Shown piece after piece: positions 44,468 to 45,031 of a stretch of 45,031 bases of DNA (its first letter is position 1; every line of letters starts with the position of its first letter). The DNA is from Bacteroidales bacterium (lineage in GTDB: Bacteria > Bacteroidota > Bacteroidia > Bacteroidales > WCHB1-69). The stretch covers positions 1 through 45,031 of the forward strand of contig JAFZZK010000022.1 in the NCBI GenBank assembly GCA_017615795.1, read 5' to 3'. A program made the position numbers and the translations under genes. A model generated the notes under the pieces. That model saw only the letters and a program-made list of their open reading frames with translations. It did no database searches and was not told where the DNA came from.

Positions 44468-45031
44468 TTACTGACTGATGGCTTCAGATTGTGCGGATTC
44501 CCATTTCCAAAATGGAAGCACATCTATCACACCCGTCTCCAAATGGAAATTGTCTTCTTGATTATCTGTGATGATTATTCCGCGTGTTACAGACAAGGCT
44601 CTCATTGCCTCCTCCAACCCGTTCATTTCGCGCCTCAGGTTGTCTGGATTAAGCTCTGAGCAGACTTGAAACAGCTGTACAGGGACGCCATTTTCAAGAA
44701 CAACAAAATCGCATTCGCCTTCCCCTTCATAATAATGGATTTGCGAATGGCGTTTTCGCAACGCTAAATATACAAGATTTTCCAACAAGTGTCCTTCGTC
44801 AGTCATAGCGTGGGTTGAAAGTGAGTAGGCAAGTCCCGTGTCGGCAGCATACACCTTTTTAGGGCTGACTATTTGTGAACGAACTGAACAACTGTATTTC
44901 TCAACAAAAGAAAACAAATAACTGTTTTCCAGATAATTGCACCAATTCAAAATGGTGTTTGTCGCTTTTACCGAGATCGCCTGTTTGATTTTTGTTGCAG
45001 AAAATTTGTTACCCACATTTTGCATCAAGAA
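44468..45031 (-). CDS. ATPase with DUF4143 domain, 5' part outside the window
   Basis: The visible 187 or so codons are the C-terminal part; the frame is open at the right edge, so the ATG-like codon at 45028 is probably internal. The sequence ('NVGNKFSATKIKQAISVKAT', winged-helix-like 'NTILNWCNYLENSYLFSFV', 'KVYAADTGLAYSLS', 'LENLVYLALRKRHSQIHYYE', 'CDFVVLENGVPVQLFQV') is DUF4143, the nuclease-like tail of a widespread AAA+ ATPase family with an N-terminal P-loop domain. These proteins are common in anaerobes and often multicopy; their role is unknown. The ATPase motifs lie outside the window. Confidence 0.82.
   Translation of the reverse strand, partial: FLMQNVGNKFSATKIKQAISVKATNTILNWCNYLENSYLFSFVEKYSCSVRSQIVSPKKVYAADTGLAYSLSTHAMTDEGHLLENLVYLALRKRHSQIHYYEGEGECDFVVLENGVPVQLFQVCSELNPDNLRREMNGLEEAMRALSVTRGIIITDNQEDNFHLETGVIDVLPFWKWESAQSEAISQ

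Noticed and set aside
1-45031. tRNA, rRNA, riboswitch or rnpB genes
   Set aside because: No tRNA-like cloverleaf with CCA-proximal motifs, rRNA core sequence or known riboswitch pattern was recognised by eye; a covariance-model scan would settle it.

Overview
The window looks like a chromosomal segment of a member of the Bacteroidales (phylum Bacteroidota); I cannot place it to genus. The evidence is a short primary sigma factor (RpoD, 288 aa) of the Bacteroidota type, the matching promoter box TAnnTTTG in front of at least ten transcription units, a type IX secretion (T9SS) sorting-domain protein, DUF4271 and DUF3078 proteins, a TonB-dependent receptor with a carboxypeptidase-like N-terminal domain, and weak or absent Shine-Dalgarno sequences. 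No rRNA, tRNA, CRISPR array, intact insertion sequence or prophage was seen.

Layout. 1-9.3 kb, all on the minus strand: a truncated M3 peptidase lipoprotein, the Na+/H+ antiporter NhaD with an outer-membrane protein upstream, a TonB-dependent receptor, a PpiD/SurA-type periplasmic folding protein and ribosomal protein L25. 9.3-11.2 kb is the only clearly degenerate stretch: a GC-rich non-coding island, a decayed RHS-repeat 3' end carrying a palindromic in-frame insertion and a homopolymer frameshift, and an AT-rich stretch without convincing genes. 11.2-13.6 kb, plus strand: 6-phosphofructokinase, a Sir2 deacylase and a small lipoprotein. 13.7-17.7 kb, minus strand: a membrane pyrophosphatase and a TlpA-like thioredoxin lipid-side/periplasmic protein. 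17.7-23.2 kb, plus strand: a compact run of a VOC-fold protein, two [4Fe-4S] dicluster proteins, a membrane heterodisulfide-reductase-like protein and sigma-54 (RpoN), closed by a strong terminator. This is the best candidate for an uncharacterised system in the window.

23.2-42.9 kb is almost entirely minus strand and mostly housekeeping: asnS, rpoD, a DUF3078 protein, an arginase-fold protein with degraded metal motifs, topA, a stand-alone FAD synthetase domain, pheT, then yidD-rnpA-hemD-DUF4271-T9SS protein, an RluA-type pseudouridine synthase overlapping panB, an M50-like membrane peptidase, an ankyrin-like protein, glnS, and a lipoprotein/beta-barrel pair. 42.9-45 kb holds gcvT (plus strand), a truncated protein-kinase start, and the 3' part of a DUF4143 ATPase gene that runs off the window.

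How it fits together: NhaD and a probable cation-pumping pyrophosphatase suggest a sodium-based energy economy; the Fe-S/cytochrome-b-like cluster suggests anaerobic quinone-linked electron transfer of unknown substrate; the encoded RpoD is expected to read the TAnnTTTG boxes seen throughout. Two families of short repeats (a 25-base exact repeat, and GAGACG...CGTCTC palindromes) occur in spacers, and several terminators abut the next gene's promoter or start codon.
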